Source: Taudactylus pleione
Lineage: Eukaryota; Chordata; Amphibia; Anura; Myobatrachidae
Assembly: GCA_031769625.1 (NCBI GenBank)
Contig: JAUIMM010000702.1
Span: 5,636,001 to 5,700,000, forward strand
Direction of reading: 5' to 3'
DNA length: 64,000 nt
Below, piece by piece: positions 46,930 to 59,045 of this stretch. How positions within the stretch are numbered: position 1 is the stretch's first letter; the number at the start of each line of letters is the position of its first letter. The notes beneath the pieces are model-generated. The model did not search any database. It was not told the origin of the DNA and saw nothing but the letters and a program-made list of their open reading frames with translations. The position numbers and the translations under genes are program-made.

Positions 46930-47215
46930 GGCCAGATCGAGATGGGTATGGGATGCCGTCGCTCCTAACCCTCTCCCTACCCTAACCCTCCCTCCCCGGT
47001 GCCTGAACCTAACCTCCCCCCAGTGCCTAAACATAACCTCCCCCTCCCCGCACCCTAAACCTAATCTCCCCCCCTAGTGTCTAACCCTAACCCTCCCCCT
47101 AGTGCCTAACCCCTAACCCTCCTCCCAACACCGCTACTTACTTTCGGGATTCCGGCACCGGTATTCTAAGCGCCGGTATTCCCTGTGTCGGGATACTAAA
47201 CGTATCCTGGCTAGA
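46930..47215. mobile_element. Second CCTAACC-rich MITE-like element
   Basis: Related to 44690-45190: a CCTAACC-rich core and an end with CGGGATTCCGGCACCGGTATTC and GTCGGGATACT. It lies about 100 bp before exon 2. Ends are uncertain. Confidence 0.45.
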
Positions 47216-47311
47216 TAACGTCTGATCTTTATCCTGTTGTTAATGCATGTCATCCTCTAGATGCTTAATACATGATTTCCCTAATATACTGTATATTTTT
47301 ATTTTCTTCAG

Positions 47312-47460
47312 GTCGACCCACCACACTTTGTGAAATTATGGGGAAAGCAGAATTGTGGCTCATTCGGACATACTGGGATTTTGAGTATCCACGACCACTG
47401 CTTCCTAACTTTGAGTTTGTAGGAGGTCTGCACTGTAAACCAGCAAAACCTTTACCAGAG
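47312..47460 (+). CDS. UGT2-type UDP-glucuronosyltransferase, shared exon 2
   Basis: 149 bp between TTTTATTTTCTTCAG and a GTAGTT donor. With a phase-1 first exon it begins by completing a Gly codon and reads [19 protein letters not shown], then [25 protein letters not shown]. This is the typical UGT linker leading into the UDP-sugar-binding domain. The length equals the standard UGT2 exon 2, and 718 or 706 plus 149 is a multiple of three. Only one copy exists in the window, so it must serve all upstream first exons. The donor is weak at positions +3 to +6. Confidence 0.95.
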
Positions 47461-47589
47461 GTAGTTCACTCTTCTATACACACACATGAAAATTATTCAA
47501 AACACAATAGTACATAAAACTGAATAGATTGAAATTGCAAGTTAAAATGTAGAGATGTATAAAAAATAAAAAAATCAGAAAACTTAAGG

Positions 47590-48375
47590 ACATACTTGCT
47601 GACTTTTAAATTCTTCACTCTGCAAAAAGTCCGGAGAGGAGATGTAGCTGACCAGTCAGGGCGCTGGGCCAGGCTCTCTCTTTATTAGTACTGTTCACTC
47701 TAGAAGTTTTTTTTGGGCAGGGTGCTGATCACCATGGAGGGCACATTTTAATTTTGACGGGGAAAATTTTGTACATGCCACACCGCGTCTGAAGCTAAAA
47801 CTTGTTCTGGGCAGCAGTCATCACAACTGCCCCAACAATGAAGAGCAGACTAGCCTGGAGGATGCAAGGTCTGCACCACCCCAACTACTATAGCCAAGAG
47901 TGCCTCCACTCGCACTGTCCTGAAGACGAGCAGCTCCTGCCACAATGAGGATAGTTTGATGTCCTTAATGAGCTGGAGTTCACGTGGAGGGGCAGTGCGG
48001 CAGCCGGAAACAGCAGAGCGGAGAGGGAGCTGGAAATGTTCAGCAAAAAGTCAACGGGGTGCAGCCGAGCCGCTTATTGCGCCTCCAATAAGGGCAAAGT
48101 GCATTTTTACAGTAATAAATCGGCTAAGGCGTGACAGCCAGCAAATAAAACCTACAATAAGTCCTGCCCCAATTGCTGCAAAAGGTTCGGAATTGTGGGT
48201 CCGTGGGAAGAGGGCAGGGCTAAAATTATGCAAATTGTGTCATATTGGCCCCATCTCCTCCCTACGCACCCACGATTCCCGGTATTATTTTTCCAACGTG
48301 CCCATTTCACTCGGAAGTGGGCAGGATGTGGGAGATTCACCCACTCTTCCAGGGGTCCGGGGACTACCTGAAAAC
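47590..48375. mobile_element. Element with CATACTTGCTGAC left end
   Basis: The left end ACATACTTGCTGACTTTT resembles those of 2997 and 8669. The right part (GTGGGCAGGATGTGGGAGATTC, then CCAGGGGTCCGGGGACTACCTG) resembles the right part of 8669-9262. Internal open frames show no recognised domain. Confidence 0.45.
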
Positions 48376-49199
48376 TGATTCTAGATACAACTAAAGCTTT
48401 GATTACATGATTACATAAATTAGGTAGGCATGCTTTTGAGCAGAAGAAATAATTATTTTAAAAAAATGGCTTGAATGTGACGCTACGAGAACCCATTGTG
48501 GCTGAGGCAACAAGCAAATGATAGATTGTGGACGAGAAACCTCTTGTATAAATAATTTTTTTTTTTTATTAATTAATATATTCATATTGGGTATGTTTGA
48601 ATTACAAGCAGTTTATTTTGCAAAATAACGAAAAACACCAGTTGGAAAACAATTTGTCACGCTCTGGGCCTTAAAAACCACTCTCTTACCTCTCTGGTGC
48701 CTGTCCAGGCTAGAGCTGCGCTCGCGCTGTGCATCACTCCTGGTTAGCACAGAGGTCCGCTTGCGCTGCATATCATTCCCGGCTGGTACTGAGGTCTGTC
48801 TATGCTGCTCCTGCCCCGTCCGCTCAGTGTCCTGTCACTGAGCATGGAGATGGCTCTCCGCAGCTCCTTGCTCATACCGTGTCTTCCCAGCATGATGGCA
48901 CACAAGCTGCACACCAGTTCCCTCCTAAACCACAGTATGGGCACAGCCATGTTGGACTCTGTCACCTGATGCTCTTCCTCCACTCTGAGCTCCCAGACCA
49001 GCTGATTGCAGCATCCAATCCCTGGGCATCCTCCCCTATAAATTCCATTTCCTGGCTGGCCTCTGTTGCCAGTACAATGTCGCTTCTTGCTGAAGTTACA
49101 GCTCTGTGCTGAGCTCCCAGGTCCCAGTCCATTAAATCCAGTTCCTATATCTGGTAAACAAGTCTCCTGTACCATCTTGCACAACAGTCTGGTTTTACC

Positions 49200-49560
49200 A
49201 CTGAGACTTGTTCTTACAGCCTCCATCGGTTCCAGCCGATACCTCCAACCACCGGTCCCATCTGATGCCTCCAACATTGGACTCTTATCAAATAAGTTCT
49301 TCACTTCATCAACATCGGTCCCAACCAATAAAGTTCATAAATTCATCAACATCGGTCCCAACCGATCAAGTTAATCAACATCGGACTCACATCAGTTAAG
49401 TTCTTTAATTCTTCAATATCGGTTCTAAACCAATGAAGTTCATCAATTCATCAACAGCAGATTCAAATACTTGAAGTTCTTCAATTCATCAACATTGGTC
49501 TCAAACTGATCCAGCTCTCAATCCATCATCATCGGTTCCAATCCGATTCTGCCCATTCCT
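49200..49560. repeat. Tandem repeat, unit about 35-40 bp
   Basis: About eight imperfect copies of ATTCATCAACATCGGTCCCAAC followed by CGATCAAGTT-like sequence. Confidence 0.8.
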
Positions 49561-51315
49561 TCAGTATTATATATCAATACATGAGGAAATCCTGGCTCAA
49601 GCCACCTAAGTTCCTTCACGGCTCTCAAATGTCCTCTTCAGACTCCCACGCCTGTTTCATCCCAAACCAGCCCTCAGACGTGATACCTTTCCCCAGACTG
49701 GTCACTGTTATTGACCTTAAATATTTGATAATGTGCCTAAAATGGTCTATATTTTGATAATGTGGGCAAATTAGATCATATGATTTTATCATTGTAGGTG
49801 CCCGAAACTCCAGTTAAAATACCCTTCCACTGCAAACCACACCAACTAGTAGTACTACATTTGTTCCCAGTAGTTCAGGACATATGCGAGCCCATTGCTT
49901 GGAGAACTCGAAATGTATACAGTACAACATAGGCTGTCAGTTGAAACCCAATTAGATGAGCCACACATAGCCAAGGAAGGTTGTGACCACATTGACCAAT
50001 AGATAGCTATTGGTCCCGGCACATGTTCCTTCCCTTCTGATCTGGCATAGTTGAGGCCATAGCCACCTGCTTTAGTTTAAACCAGTAAACCATTATGCAG
50101 GGCTGTTGCCTCTACAGGGGAGGTGTAAAACACAATTTTTTCTCCAGAGGTTATCAACCACACATTGAAAAGCACTGGAGCTCACCCTGAATCCCATAGG
50201 CTCCAAGGCAAATTGTAATTAACAATATTGGGACCCTGGAGTAGCATTGTGCTGGTGAAAAGGAGCCCCAGCAACTGAGTGCTTTGACAATTTGGTTGCA
50301 GACAGTCAGAAGTAGCTTACGGGCAGGTTGTTTTTTTTGTGTGGATTTTTTTTTTTAAATATTAAATACAGTGGTGAATAAGGATTTGTATTTGAATTTC
50401 TTTGTGCAAGTTGATTTCTAACTGACTGATGTGTTTTTTTCCCAGCTGTTTGGTATCATGGGCAGGGTAGTTAGTGTTTGCTGTCCATTATAGTGGGCAA
50501 AATAGCTTTCCACTGCCTGTGGTAAGAGGGAGGTTGGGCCTCCATTCCATCCCCATAGAAGCACTCATCCTGCACTGACCAAACTGGGTATGATTTTTTT
50601 GCTTTAGCTGGGACCTTCACGATCGTGATAACCCAATTATAACGGAAACCAGACAAGGATGTCTAGTGCTGATGCTAGCTTAGAATTTTGCAGCCGGGTC
50701 CATGATGCCTTTTTTGCAAGTATTTACTTAATTATTTGATATAAACAGGAACAGGGCTGACCAGTTCTCAAGTTAGTGTTATTTATTCTGGGACAGTTTC
50801 AGGAATAAAATCAGTAGAAGCAAATTTTCGAAATTTGTCTGAATTCCAGAATAGATCTAATCGATTCACCCATCATCACTGAGAGCACAGGTACGGCCAT
50901 CGGAAATAGATGGCTGGCAACCATCGATGTTTCCAATTCGACATAGATGCTCTTGCCATTCAATGACAAAATTGTGATGCATGCTTTTTTCCTATGGCTG
51001 CTGACGTCACATCACTCCTGCTGCATACACAAGGAAGGAGAAACTCTGTCTTGCGCACACTGCAGATGTTCATTGAACATGCACAGTAACATACCATTCT
51101 TGATGGTTAAGCCATCGAATGGTTAGCAGGCGGTGGGTACATGTCATAGCAAGGCATGTTGCAATGGTTGCATCGCCATAACTATTCGATGGCTCCCTTA
51201 CAATGGCCATCCCTAGCTGAGCATTGCAGAGCTTATAAGGTGTATTTGTTAGAATACTATTTTATTTCAATATGATTTTATGGACAATATAAAAAAAACA
51301 TTTTGTTTGTTAAAG

Positions 51316-51447
51316 GAAATGGAAAAGCTTGTTGAGAGCTCAGGAGAACATGGCATTGTGGTATTTTCTCTTGGATCCATGGTGAAAAACCTGACAGATG
51401 AAAGAAGTAATGTAATTGCTGCTGCTCTGAGCCAGTTGCCGCAGAAG
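51316..51447 (+). CDS. UGT2-type UDP-glucuronosyltransferase, shared exon 3
   Basis: 132 bp between TTTGTTTGTTAAAG and a GTAATG donor, exactly 44 codons. It encodes [20 protein letters not shown], then [20 protein letters not shown] and LPQK. This is the first strand and helix of the C-terminal Rossmann domain that binds UDP-glucuronate; the FSLGSMV loop lies near the nucleotide. Size and phase match UGT2 exon 3. The next exon, expected to start with a VLWR-like motif, is not found before 64000. Confidence 0.95.
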
Positions 51448-52864
51448 GTAATGCTGACTTTCCCATAAATCACTGTTACTACTTGTGTGTGTCCAGCACA
51501 ATGGTGTTTTCTAGACCAGCCACCTTTTCTCTCAACTTAAATTTTCAACTCACAATTCATATTTTCTACTAATTCTTACTCACTGTTTTATCTTATTGGG
51601 GAGCTACAAGCAAGTTTAATGGCCTGAGCAATCAATAGATTACATGGGCATCCAGGTTTTCTATGTGGCAGCTTAATTCTCAGTTGGCTTTTTGATTGAT
51701 TCCTTAATACACAATAGGGTTACTTATTAACAAGGAGCAAAAGTACAAATGTGTAAAATACATGCAAATCAACAATATCTCTAACTGTTGATTGGTTAGA
51801 ATGCACATTCTTGATATATGACCTGATATTATAGACCAAAGTCTTACTCCATTAACTCGCTACTGATATACATATATGTAGTCTACTACTCTGTTTTATA
51901 GAAATATATGCAGTATGTTGTAAAGAAATAAGCATACCTTTGCTCTTTTCTGTTAAAGAATCCTTAGATATCTTCAACTGCCTCTTCATTTATGAAACAA
52001 ATATGATACAGTAGTTGTACCAATTGATGAGGGAAGAGAGGAACTGGCTTGAGGGCAATTAACCAGGACCATGACGCTACCTTAGTTGCACATCAGGTGC
52101 TTTAGTCAAAAACCCTTTTTAATTATTTTTGATAACTTGAAACAAAACTAAATTAAAAGAAAAAAGTGAATTTACATAAAAGAAACATAGCCCTTTATCA
52201 GCTGTTCCTTGAATGTGGCATTGACTAGTTGTACCATATGGTAAATACAGTCCTTCAAGCTACACTTCTTTAAACTGCAGTTTGAAATGACCTCTGACTT
52301 TGGCTCTAGTAACAGGACATCAGAATTATTTTGTGATCCACTTTTTTGAACTCTGATGATCTCTTTTCTGATATCGAATCGTTCGGTTTAGCCAGAAGTT
52401 GCTTTTCAAAATTGCCTAAGGTTCCTCACAATGAAGTCCAACGCTCTCTTGTGGGGATCCCTGTTGAAATCCAAGATTCCAGTTAAACTCCATGACCCAG
52501 GTTGCAGAACAAGCATCTAACGGTTGCATCTCCTTGAAATTGGAGAGGTGGATTGGGGGAGGGAAGGGGTGTGCAATTGAAGTCTGAGTACAGAAAGGAC
52601 ATGTTCACGCAAATGCGGGCAGATGCAGACCTGCAGGGACACACAGATACGGCTGTTAGTAGTAGTAGTGCGAGGACTGGTGCTTTCAGCACATTGGCTG
52701 GGGGACATACCTTTTTATTCTCTTTCAATGTATTTATTTTGAAAATGCAAAGAACCCTAATGGCTATGACACTCTTCAGCATGGACTATTGGAGTGTTTA
52801 AAAAAAGTTAATAGTGTATAATCATGCTTTAAGCAAACACATGCATTTATGCCCATGTATTGAT
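51448..52864. other. Start of intron 3
   Basis: I see no exon or clear transposon in this stretch. The last 8 bases are the target duplication of the hAT element. Confidence 0.6.
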
Positions 52865-53655
52865 TAGGGGTGTGCACCGGCCACTTTTCGTGTTTTGTGT
52901 TTTGGTTTTGGATCTGGATCTTTCTTCGTGTTTTGGATCTGGATTGGTTTTGCCAAAACCACCCTTCCGTGTTTTGGGTTCTGGGTTTTGTGTTTTGGAT
53001 CTGTATTTTTTTAAAAAAAAGCATAAAAACAGCTAAAATCACAGAATTTGTAGGCTTTTCTGCTCCTATGCTATTATTAACCTCAATAACCTTAATTTCC
53101 ACTCATTTCCAGTCTATTCTGAACACCTCACACCTCACAATAGTGTTTTTATGTCCAAAAGGTTGCACCGAGGTAGCTGGATGACTATGCTAAGCGACAC
53201 GAGTGGGCGGCACAAACACGTGACCCATCTAGGCGTGAAACTGCAGTGGCAGACAGGATGGCAGTTTGAAAAACTAGGCCCCAAACAGTACATAATGCAA
53301 AGAAAAAAAAGAGGTGCAAGATGGAATTGTCCTTGGGCCCTCCCACCCTTATGTTGTATAAACAGGACATGCACACTTTAACAAAGCAATCATTTCAGCG
53401 CCAGGGTCTGCCACACAACTGTGGCTGAAATGATTGGTTCGTTTGGGCCCCCACAAAACAAGCTGGCAATTAATCTGTCCCTGCACAAACTGGCTCTACG
53501 GAGGCAAGATGTCATCCTCATCCTCCTCATCCACCGATTCCTCACCCTCTTCAGTGTGTACATCCTCATCCTCACAGAGTATTAATTCGTCCCCGCTGGA
53601 ACCACAGGTCCCTCTGTACGTTCTGGAGGCTGGTCTCCCTGGAAGAGTTGATAAT

Positions 53656-53883
53656 TCATTTTATGAACATCATCTTCTCCACATTTTGTGGAAGCAACCT
53701 CCTACGCCTTTCGCTGACAAGGTTCCCGGCTGCACTAAACACTCTTTCGGAGTACACACTGGAGGGGGGGCAAATCAGGTAAAATAGAGCCAGTTTGTAC
53801 AGGGACCTCCAAATTGCTTCTTTTTCCTGCCAGTACAGGTACGGACTGTCTGACATGCCTACTTGGATGCTGTCACCTATGTA
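53656..53883 (-). pseudogene. hAT transposase, C-terminal dimerisation region
   Basis: The - strand frame reads YLYWQEKEAIWRSLYKLALF, then YLICPPSSVYSERVFSAAGN and RRRRLLPQNVEKMMFIK before a stop. The S-ERVFSAAG and R..L.P-NVE segments are the hallmark of the hAT C-terminal dimerisation domain of ZBED-type transposases. It directly abuts the first monomer of the tandem array, so it is cut off from the rest of the gene. Confidence 0.9.
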
Positions 53884-55288
53884 ATCCTTTAACAGACAGA
53901 TGCACGCTTGTCGCTGCTGCTTTGAGGATGCAAGTGCGGCTACAGCCCACACAATTCACAAAGACAGAAAAAAAAGAACAATATTTTTATTGTTTGTGGA
54001 GCGCACTTTGAGGGTTACACCACCCTTTAACAGACAGACGCACGCTTGTCGCTGCTGCTTTGAGGATGCAAGTGCGGCTACAGCCCACACAATTCACAAA
54101 GACAGAAAAAAAAGAACAATATTTTTATTGTTTGTGTAGCACACTTTGAGGGTGTCACCACCCTTAAACAGACAGACGCACGCTTGTCGCTGCTGCTTTA
54201 AGGATGCAGGTGCGGCTACAGCCCACACATTTCACAAAGACCGAAAAAAAAGAACAATATTTTTATTGTTTGTGTAGCACACTTTGAGGGTGTCACCACC
54301 CTTTAACAGACAGACGCACGCTTGTCGCTGCTGCTTTAAGGATGCAGGTGCGGCTACAGCCCACACATTTCACAAAGACAGAAAAAAAAGAACAATATTT
54401 TTATTGTTTGTGTAGCACACTTTGAGGGTGTCACCACCCTTTAACAAACAGACGCACGCTTGTCGCTGCTGCTTTGAGGATGCAAGTGCGGCTACAGCCC
54501 ACACAATTCACAAAGACAGAAAAAAGAAGAAGAATATTTTTATTGTTTGTGTAGCACACTTTGAGGGTGTCACCACCCTTTAACAGACAGACGCACGCTT
54601 GTCGCTGCTGCTTTGAGGATGCAAGTGCGGCTACATCGCACACAAGTCACAAACACATTAAAAAAATAGTTTTTTATTTCTTGGAGCACTTTGAGAGTTA
54701 CACCACCCTTTAACAGACAGACGCACGCTTGTCGCTGCTGCTTTGAGGATGCAAGTGCGGCTACAGCCCACACAATTCACAAAGACAGAAAAAAAAGAAC
54801 AATATTTTTATTGTTTGTGTAGCACACTTTGAGGGTGTCACCACCCTTTAACAGACAGACGCACGCTTGTCGCTGCTGCTTTGAGGACAGTATCATATGC
54901 AGTGACAGTAGACTTGTCAGAAATTGTTGGCACGTCCTTCAGTCCGGACCAGATGTCCAAACCAGCCCTTGACTTATGACACAGGCGCACGCTTGGCGCT
55001 GCTACTATGTTGATGCACGTGCGGCTACAGCGCACACAAGTCACAAACACATTAAAAAAATAGTTTTTTATTTTTTGGAGCACTTTGAGGGTTACACCAC
55101 CCTTTAACAGACAGACGCACGCTTGTCGCTGCTGCTTTGAGGATGCAAGTGAGGCTACAGCCCACACAATTCACAAAGACAGAAAAAAAAAGAACAATAT
55201 TTTTATTGTTTGTGTAGCACACTTTGAGGGTGTCACCACCCTTTAACAGACAGACGCACGCTTGTCGCTGCTGCTTTGAGGATGCAGG
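53884..55288. repeat. Tandem array 1 in the hAT, unit about 139 bp, ten copies
   Basis: Units carry ACGCACGCTTGTCGCTGCTG, GATGCAAGTGCGGCTACAG, CACAATTCACAAA, an A-run, AACAATATTTTTATTGTT and CACTTTGAGGGTGTCACCACC. Copies start near 53890, 54029, 54168, 54304, 54442, 54580, 54709, 54849, 55107 and 55244. A transposase fragment and one array-2-like unit interrupt it (54887-55060). Confidence 0.93.
54887..54975 (-). pseudogene. Isolated transposase fragment inside array 1
   Basis: The - strand reads SRAGLDIWSGLKDVPTISDK followed by STVTAYDTVL, unrelated to the array units on either side. It is probably a middle part of the same hAT transposase, stranded by repeat expansion. Confidence 0.55.
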
Positions 55289-55617
55289 TGGAATCTAGAT
55301 GGGATTTGGAACCGGGGACACACTACCTCCATCAATTGTCTAAATCCCACTGCACTAATGGCGGATACCGGACGCACGTCTAACACCAACATAGCAGTCA
55401 AGGCCTCAGTTATACGTTTTGCTTCAGGATGACTGCTGTCGTACTTCATCCTCATCGCTAGGGACTGTTGGAGGGTCAATTGTTTAGTAAAAGTAGTGAT
55501 GTTCCTACTTTCTCTCTGGGATGATGAACAACTCCCAGCAGCAGCAATAGCACTAGGAGGAAGTGGTTCTTGATCTTTCCCTATTTTATTTTTATCGGAG
55601 AAAGTTTGGTCCTCCAT
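55289..55617 (-). pseudogene. hAT transposase, N-terminal to central fragment
   Basis: The - strand frame starts at 55617 and contains EAKRITEALTAMLVLDVRPV then SAISAVGFRQLMEVVCPRFQ and IPSR. This matches the region after the BED finger in ZBED-type hAT transposases (I..ML.LD..P...V...GFR.L...L.PR...PSR). It runs straight into array 1 at its 3' side and meets array 2 on its 5' side. No BED zinc finger is seen. Confidence 0.88.
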
Positions 55618-55622
55618 TTATG

Positions 55623-57275
55623 TTATATTGATATATACGTGCGGCTAAAGCGCACACAAACACAGAAAATATTTTTTTATTTTTGCTGGAGAGTAGTGCA
55701 CTTTGTGGGTTACACCACCCTTTAAGAAATGAGCCAGCCGGCTCTTTACTTATGGGACACAGGCGCACGCGTGGCGCTGCTCCTTTGTTGATGCACGTGC
55801 AGCCACAGTGCACACAAGTCACAAACACAGAAAATATATATTTTTTTGGTTTGGAGTGTACTTTGGGGGTTACAGCACCCTTTAACGGTCAAGCCAGCCG
55901 GCCCTTTACTTATGACACAGGCCCACGCTTGGCACTACTTTGTTGATGCACGTGCGGCTACTGCGCACACAATTCACAAAGCCAGAAAATAATTTTTTTT
56001 TTGGTTTGGACTGGAGTGTACTTTGGTGGTTACAGCACCCTTTAATGGTCAAGCCAGCCGGCCCTTTACTTATGACACAGGCGCACGCTTGGCACTACTT
56101 TGTTGATGCACGTGCGGCTACTGCGCACACAATTCACAAACACAGAAAATAAATTTTTTTTTGGTTTGGACTGGAGTGTACTTTCGGGGGTTACAGCACC
56201 CTTTAACGGTCAAGCCAGCCGGCCCTTTACTTATGACACAGGCGCACGCTTGGCACTACTTTGTTGATGCACGTGCGGCTACTGCGCACACAATTCACAA
56301 ACACAGAAAATAATTTTTTTTTTGGTTTGGACTGGAGTGTACTTTCGGGGGTTACAGCACCCTTTAACGGTCAAGCCAGCCGGCCCTTTACTTATGACAC
56401 AGGCGCACGCTTGGCACTACTTTGTTGATGCACGTGCGGCTACTGCGCACACAATTCACAAACACAGAAAATAATTTTTTTTTGGTTTGGACTGGAGTGT
56501 ACTTTCGGGGGTTACAGCACCCTTAACGGTCAAGCCAGCCGGCCCTTTACTTATGACACAGGCGCACGCTTGGCACTACTTTGTTGATGCACGTGCGGCT
56601 ACTGCGCACACAATTCACAAACACAGAAAATAATTTTTTTTTTGGTTTGGACTGGAGTGTACTTTGGGGGTTACAGCACTCTTTAACGGTCAAGCCAGCC
56701 GGCCCTTTACTTATGACACAGGCGCACGCTTGGCACTACTTTGTTGATGCACGTGCGGCTACTGCGCACACAATTCACAAACACAGAAAATAATTTTTTT
56801 TTTGGTTTGGACTGGAGTGTACTTTCGGGGGTTACAGCACCCTTAACGGTCAAGCCAGCCGGCCCTTTACTTATGACACAGGCGCACGCTTGGCACTACT
56901 TTGTTGATGCACGTGCGGCTACTGCGCACACAATTCACAAACACAGAAAATAATTTTTTTTTTGGTTTGGACTGGAGTGTACTTTCGGGGGTTACAGCAC
57001 CCTTTAATGGTCAAGCCAGCCGGCCCTTTACTTATGACACAGGCGCACGCTTGGCAGTACTTTGTTGATGCACGTGTGGCTACTGCGCACACAATTCAGA
57101 AACACAGAAAATAATTTTTTTTTTGGTTTGGACTGGAGTGTACTTTGGGGGTTACAGCACCCTTTAACGGTCAAGCCAGCCGGCCCTTTACTTATGACAC
57201 AGGCGCACGCTTGGCACTACTTTGTTGATGCACGTGCGGCTACTGCGCACACAATTCACAAACACAGAAAATATA
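55623..57275. repeat. Tandem array 2 in the hAT, unit about 160 bp, ten copies
   Basis: Units carry CAAGCCAGCCGGCCCTTTAC, GCGCACGCTTGGCACTACTT, GATGCACGTGCGGCTACTGC, a T-run, GGTTTGGACTGGAGTGTAC and GGGGGTTACAGCACCC. Copies lie at 160-bp steps from about 55769 to 57210 and are almost identical in the middle. Segments are recognisably related to array 1 units, so the arrays share an ancestor. Open frames across it repeat with the unit and are not genes. Confidence 0.93.
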
Positions 57276-57796
57276 TTATTTTTTTAGCACTTGGGGGGAG
57301 CACCCCTGATGGACAGAGCACCCCCTGGACAACACTACAGCACCCCTTTAGGACTGGGACACTGCACAGGACTTTGGAGTGGACACAGCCCCTATGGAGA
57401 ACTGACTGCACAACACAGTCCAGCCAGCCCCTATGGACTTTGAAGTAGTGGACACAGCCCCTATTAACAACAGCAGCACAGCACAACACAGCCAGCCCCT
57501 ATGGACTTTGAAGTAGTGGACAACAGCAGCACTACACTACACTACACTACACAGCACTAACTCCCACCCTCCCTCTTCACTGTCCACAGCCGAGTGAGAA
57601 AATGGCGCCGACGCGGGTACCTTATATAGGATCCAAAACCCGCGAGACTCGGAAGGCGGGATGATGACGTTTTGCCTCGATTTCAGATCCGAGTCAGGCG
57701 GGAAAAGTCGAGCCTGACTCTGATCGGACTCGGATCGGGGGGGCTCGGGGGGGTTCGGATTTCAGAAATCCGAACCCGCTCACCCCTAGTATTGAT

Positions 57797-59045
57797 TCGC
57801 AAGGATATAAAAGTCTGTGTACCGTAACTCAACTCAACTTAAGTTGCAGCCAACATCAGATCCAGTGTGTTTAGTTCTGTCATTAGGACACTTTGGGTTA
57901 CATTTATTCCAAGGACACTTTGGGCTTGCATCACAGCATAGTTTGTACATGTGCACCAGCTGAAGGGAGCACATGTACAAACTATGCTGTAATGCAAGGG
58001 GTTCAGGTTACATTAACTTTACATGAAAGCAAAAAATCTGCTTACTATTTAGCAGTGCCATAACTAGACTTTTTGGTGCCCTGTGCCAGAGAGAGCATTG
58101 GCAAGAATAGATAATAAGAATTACATATTACAGACAGAACAAAAAAGGGAATATTTAGTGTAGTTGATCTATACTTAAAATAGGGGCATATCAGGGACAG
58201 ATCTTTAAAACTGCCCTGGAAATTACATACAATTGGGAACTATGTATTTCTAGGTCACAATAATTGAACACATACACACACATTTGCTGGACAAATATTA
58301 ATATTATTACAGATATAACTTAAAAAATAAATTGTCCCTTTATGCTTCTGTTGTGGTACACTAGAAACATTCTTCTAGCAAGCTGGACCATTTAAGCAAT
58401 AGCTTGTAGTGCCTAGATATTTTTGAATATGAAAACTATTGGAGAGGCGTGCGCACCTGCGCTGTCTCCTCGCATACAGTGACACGCCAGCAGGATGACG
58501 TCACTGCCGTGCTAATGAGCATGTGCGAACTTCATTCATGCCACTGTGTATAGTTCCGCAATACTGCACAGATGTGTGGTACTTAGCTCCTCTGTAGTAA
58601 CGTACTGTTATTACCACTGCCACAGCCCTTACCTGCATTACAATTGTTAACCCTGTGCCCACCGCTGTTACTCTATACACACCGCTGCTAACCCTGTGTA
58701 TAACACCAGGACATGTGTATGGATTAACCTCCATTTCACATTCCGCTGACACCTATTGTAACCAAACAGGTTCTACCAATAGGTTAAATGAATAGGTTAT
58801 GGGCACAGGACCTCAAGTTTAAAATATACAGTAAAGTCCATTATTTGGATCAAGACCAAAAATGCACAGTGCAGTAGCTAGTAAAATTGAGAGGCTCAGA
58901 GAATTACGCCACGTGTAAATTCGCCATGGAGATCCAGCTAAAGCAAAAAAAGCTAAATGATCCAGGTGACCATCCAGATCCTGATGAAGTGGATAGAGCC
59001 ATGGGAACCATTGGCTAGCTGTGGAAAATCACATGTATTCCATAA
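57797..59045. other. Unassigned sequence after the hAT
   Basis: No exon is seen. A 22-bp inverted pair (CACATGTACAAACTATGCTGT and complement) lies at 57928-57995. Confidence 0.5.

Larger units (their letters stand above)
43320..47311. other. Intron between exon 1D and exon 2
   Basis: No further exon is found. It contains two CCTAACC-rich MITE-like elements, a TA microsatellite and a strong hairpin, listed separately. A pyrimidine tract TTTTATTTTCTTCAG precedes exon 2. Confidence 0.75.
47461..51315. other. Intron between exons 2 and 3
   Basis: 3855 bp. 47590-48375 looks like another element with CATACTTGC-type ends. 48655-49740 is G/C-rich and may be a solo LTR starting TGTCACG, but this is unconfirmed; it contains the repeat at 49200-49560. 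No other exon is seen. Confidence 0.7.
52865..57788 (-). mobile_element. hAT transposon, 4.92 kb, complete ends, decayed transposase
   Basis: GTATTGAT is duplicated exactly at 52857-52864 and 57789-57796. The ends TAGGGGTGTGC and GCTCACCCCTA are short inverted repeats. Subterminal regions repeat TTTTGGATCTGGAT (left) and have GATCCGAG / TCCGAA (right). Transposase fragments read on the - strand, so the right end is the 5' end; TATATAAGG at about 57628-57620 (- strand) may be its TATA box. The interior is dominated by two tandem arrays. Confidence 0.93.

Noticed and set aside
48655..49740. Possible gypsy-type solo LTR beginning TGTCACG
   Set aside because: I could not find a matching end or a 4-5 bp target duplication, so it is not listed as an element.
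55940..57448. Several 70-128 codon open frames repeating the same peptide
   Set aside because: They recur with the 160-bp unit of array 2 and reflect the repeat, not genes.
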